Source: Phenylobacterium sp. RIFCSPHIGHO2_01_FULL_69_31 (GTDB taxonomy: Bacteria; Pseudomonadota; Alphaproteobacteria; Caulobacterales; Caulobacteraceae). Taken from it: a DNA stretch of 64,000 nucleotides. The notes beneath the pieces are model-generated. The model searched no databases. It was not told the DNA's origin and saw nothing but the letters and a program-made list of their open reading frames with translations. Position numbers and translations under genes: made by a program. Shown here piece after piece: positions 62,482-64,000 of the stretch. Location: positions 1 to 64,000 of the forward strand of contig NZ_MHXN01000042.1 in the NCBI RefSeq assembly GCF_001824475.1, in the 5' to 3' direction. Within the stretch, counting starts at the first letter, position 1; each line of letters opens with the position of its first letter.

Positions 62482-64000
62482 CTACTTCATGAGCCCGTAC
62501 TTCTTCATCAAGCCTGCGACCCTGTCGATATGAGGCTGAATGGCGCTCTTCTGCGGAGGCGCGTAACCCACCTGGCTATGGTGGGCCGGATCGCAGAACC
62601 GCACCGTGTCCTTCATGCCGGCGTGGTCTTCCGGTGCGGTGCCGGGGATCACCCTGAAGAGTTCGAGCAACTGGCCTGAATTCGCAGTGTCGTAGTTGGC
62701 AGGCGGCTGTTGGCCGGTTTTCCCGAGGTGAAGCTCGCGCACAAACTCCTCAACGAGCACGCGCAGGCGATCGACGGCGTATTGGCGATTGGCCTCATTG
62801 CCGGCGGCCGCGCCCTTGATCTCCGCCAACTGCTGCTGGAGCCGCGCCTGCAGCACGATCACAGGGCCGGTCTGAAGGTAGTTCTCGTAGTGGAAGAGTT
62901 GTGTCGACCGGTGGAGGTTCAGGGCGCGCAACTTGTCCGTGACACTGCGCACGTGGGACAACACCACCACCTGTTTGCCGTGGTCGTCGATGAGATGGGG
63001 GACGACTTGGGCGATGAAGGCTTCGGCATGGTCGTCATCCATTGCCTGAACCGGATCGTCCAGAAGGATGAAACCAAACGGTGAGGTCTTGGTGGTGGCG
63101 CGCATCAGCCAGACGGCCAAGCCGAGGCAATTCAACTGACATTCACTGAGGTTGGCCGCGGCCGGCATCCGTACGCCGAAGCTGGTGGCGTGCAGCTTCA
63201 AGGCGTCGTTGGCCGGCTCCATCGTGTCGAACCCGACGAGCGCGCCTTGGTTCAGCAGCTTGTAGAGGTGCGCGACCTCTGTTCCCCGCGATTTCAGCAG
63301 GTCTTCTTGCTTGCGCTGAGCACTTGCTTCGACCGCACGGATCAGCACCTGAGTCTCTTCAAGAATAGCGGCGTATCGCGCCAAGGTCTCCACCGCGTCC
63401 CCGAGGGCAAGCGCCTTTCCGACCGCGTCGATCCGGGCGACCACATTGTTGCCGGCGATCACGGCCTCAACCGATCCGGCCACCAGCCCCCAACCCACCT
63501 CGTAGGCGTCGAGTGCTTGAGCGAATGCGCGCGCGGCGCTCTCTAGCGCCGCTCTCGCGGCCTTTCGATCCTCCACCAAACCGGGCAGGCCTGCCGCCGT
63601 TCCGGCGCGCTCACGTGTGGCCGTCCCAAGTTCTTTGTTGCGTCGCAGGGCGTCGCCCAACTCGCGCTGCCGCAGCGCGAAGGTGTCATGAGCCGCCAGG
63701 TAGTCATCGAGATGCTCATGCGCACCGAGGATCGTGACGAGGCCACTCCGGCCGATCTCGTCCAGCCCGCGCAGGCCTAGGGCCGTGACAGCGCTGACCG
63801 CGGGGTTAAAAGCTTCCTGCCAGGACTGCGAGACTTTCGTCAGGATGTCGGTCGCGGTAACCAGCTCCTCAGAGGCTGCGATCCGCTCACGCAGCGCGGC
63901 CTTATGGGCGTCGCCGAGCGTCGGCTCTTCGCACATGGGGCAGTCGGCCCGATCGCCGGCGATCGCCAAGCCCTCCGACCAGAACCTGAGCAGCGCGGCG
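62482..64000 (-). CDS. SMC/RecF-like ATPase with CPMC zinc-hook-type motif, partial at right edge
   Basis: At least 506 residues are in view; the gene start (with Walker A) lies beyond base 64000. A CPMCEEP motif near 63940 resembles the zinc hook of AAA_13/RloC-type proteins and is followed by coiled-coil-like helices. Near the C-terminus are ABC signature-like and Walker B elements: LSECQLNCLGLAVWL and FILLDDPVQAMDDDHAEAF, then VVVLSHVRS as the H-loop. It resembles ATPases found in defence islands. It is paired with the DUF3223 gene. Confidence 0.8.
   Translation of the reverse strand, partial: AALLRFWSEGLAIAGDRADCPMCEEPTLGDAHKAALRERIAASEELVTATDILTKVSQSWQEAFNPAVSAVTALGLRGLDEIGRSGLVTILGAHEHLDDYLAAHDTFALRQRELGDALRRNKELGTATRERAGTAAGLPGLVEDRKAARAALESAARAFAQALDAYEVGWGLVAGSVEAVIAGNNVVARIDAVGKALALGDAVETLARYAAILEETQVLIRAVEASAQRKQEDLLKSRGTEVAHLYKLLNQGALVGFDTMEPANDALKLHATSFGVRMPAAANLSECQLNCLGLAVWLMRATTKTSPFGFILLDDPVQAMDDDHAEAFIAQVVPHLIDDHGKQVVVLSHVRSVTDKLRALNLHRSTQLFHYENYLQTGPVIVLQARLQQQLAEIKGAAAGNEANRQYAVDRLRVLVEEFVRELHLGKTGQQPPANYDTANSGQLLELFRVIPGTAPEDHAGMKDTVRFCDPAHHSQVGYAPPQKSAIQPHIDRVAGLMKKYGLMK

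Noticed and set aside
1..64000. CRISPR arrays, tRNA or rRNA genes, insertion sequences
   Set aside because: No regularly spaced repeats, cloverleaf-like sequence, rRNA segments or transposase genes were seen; a structured search was not possible.

Overview
The window is high-GC DNA with dense, overlapping operons. The gene families (cyclic beta-1,2-glucan synthase, CueR, CopA/CopB, DUF411, ECF sigma factors) fit an alphaproteobacterium, perhaps a Caulobacterales relative, but no rRNA, tRNA or housekeeping marker fixes the taxon. No transposase or integrase was recognised. The content is that of an accessory island for metal resistance, stress physiology and carbon rerouting.

Layout. (1) 1-4820, minus strand: PRPP synthetase (cut by the left edge), an archaeal-type nucleoside/NMP phosphorylase, a beta-CASP metallo-beta-lactamase protein and an ATP-grasp-like protein. 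(2) 5048-8428, minus: a three-gene redox module of heptaheme cytochrome c, membrane cytochrome b and an NAD(P)H/FAD/2Fe-2S oxidoreductase, divergent from an archaeal-type (type II) GAPDH. (3) 9676-14828, minus: DUF411 protein and a copper chaperone, then an operon of transketolase, transaldolase and 6-phosphogluconate dehydrogenase. (4) 15161-18346: Met-rich secreted protein, aldehyde dehydrogenase and a divergent alcohol dehydrogenase. (5) 18598-25137: small secreted metal-binding proteins, CopA/CopB copper resistance and a Cys-tailed ECF sigma factor. (6) 25267-35423: phosphoglucomutase and a giant cyclic glucan synthase. (7) 35790-45160: DUF5676 protein, a second Cys-tailed ECF sigma factor, DUF2933 protein, a methyltransferase and an unusual CPD-type P1B ATPase, then a Cu+ ATPase coupled to CueR. 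(8) 45294-50784: RTX-repeat protein, YedK-type peptidase, methyltransferase/AraC pair, a frameshifted sterol desaturase and an isoprenylcysteine methyltransferase family protein. (9) 50859-59168: a CDF-CzcCBA-CDF efflux operon with a MerR regulator and a Fur-family regulator. (10) 59480-64000: a frameshifted GHKL ATPase facing a DUF3223 gene and a zinc-hook-like ATPase cut by the right edge, a possible defence module.

Regulation ties the island together. I find a repeated promoter motif, (T/C)GTAA(G/T/C) - 16 bases - CGTC, at nine places, each in front of a gene: copA-copB, one ECF sigma gene itself, the glucan synthase, the DUF5676 and DUF2933/P1B ATPase operons, a small gene, the Met-rich protein, and both sides of the redox module/GAPDH divergence, where two promoters face each other and interleave. 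This looks like one ECF regulon combining copper defence, envelope glucans and redox/carbon metabolism. In addition, two near-identical CueR promoters precede the Cu+ ATPase and the copper chaperone, two matching MerR-type operators precede the efflux operon and the isoprenylcysteine methyltransferase gene, and FNR/FixK-type boxes precede the second ECF sigma gene and the alcohol dehydrogenase.
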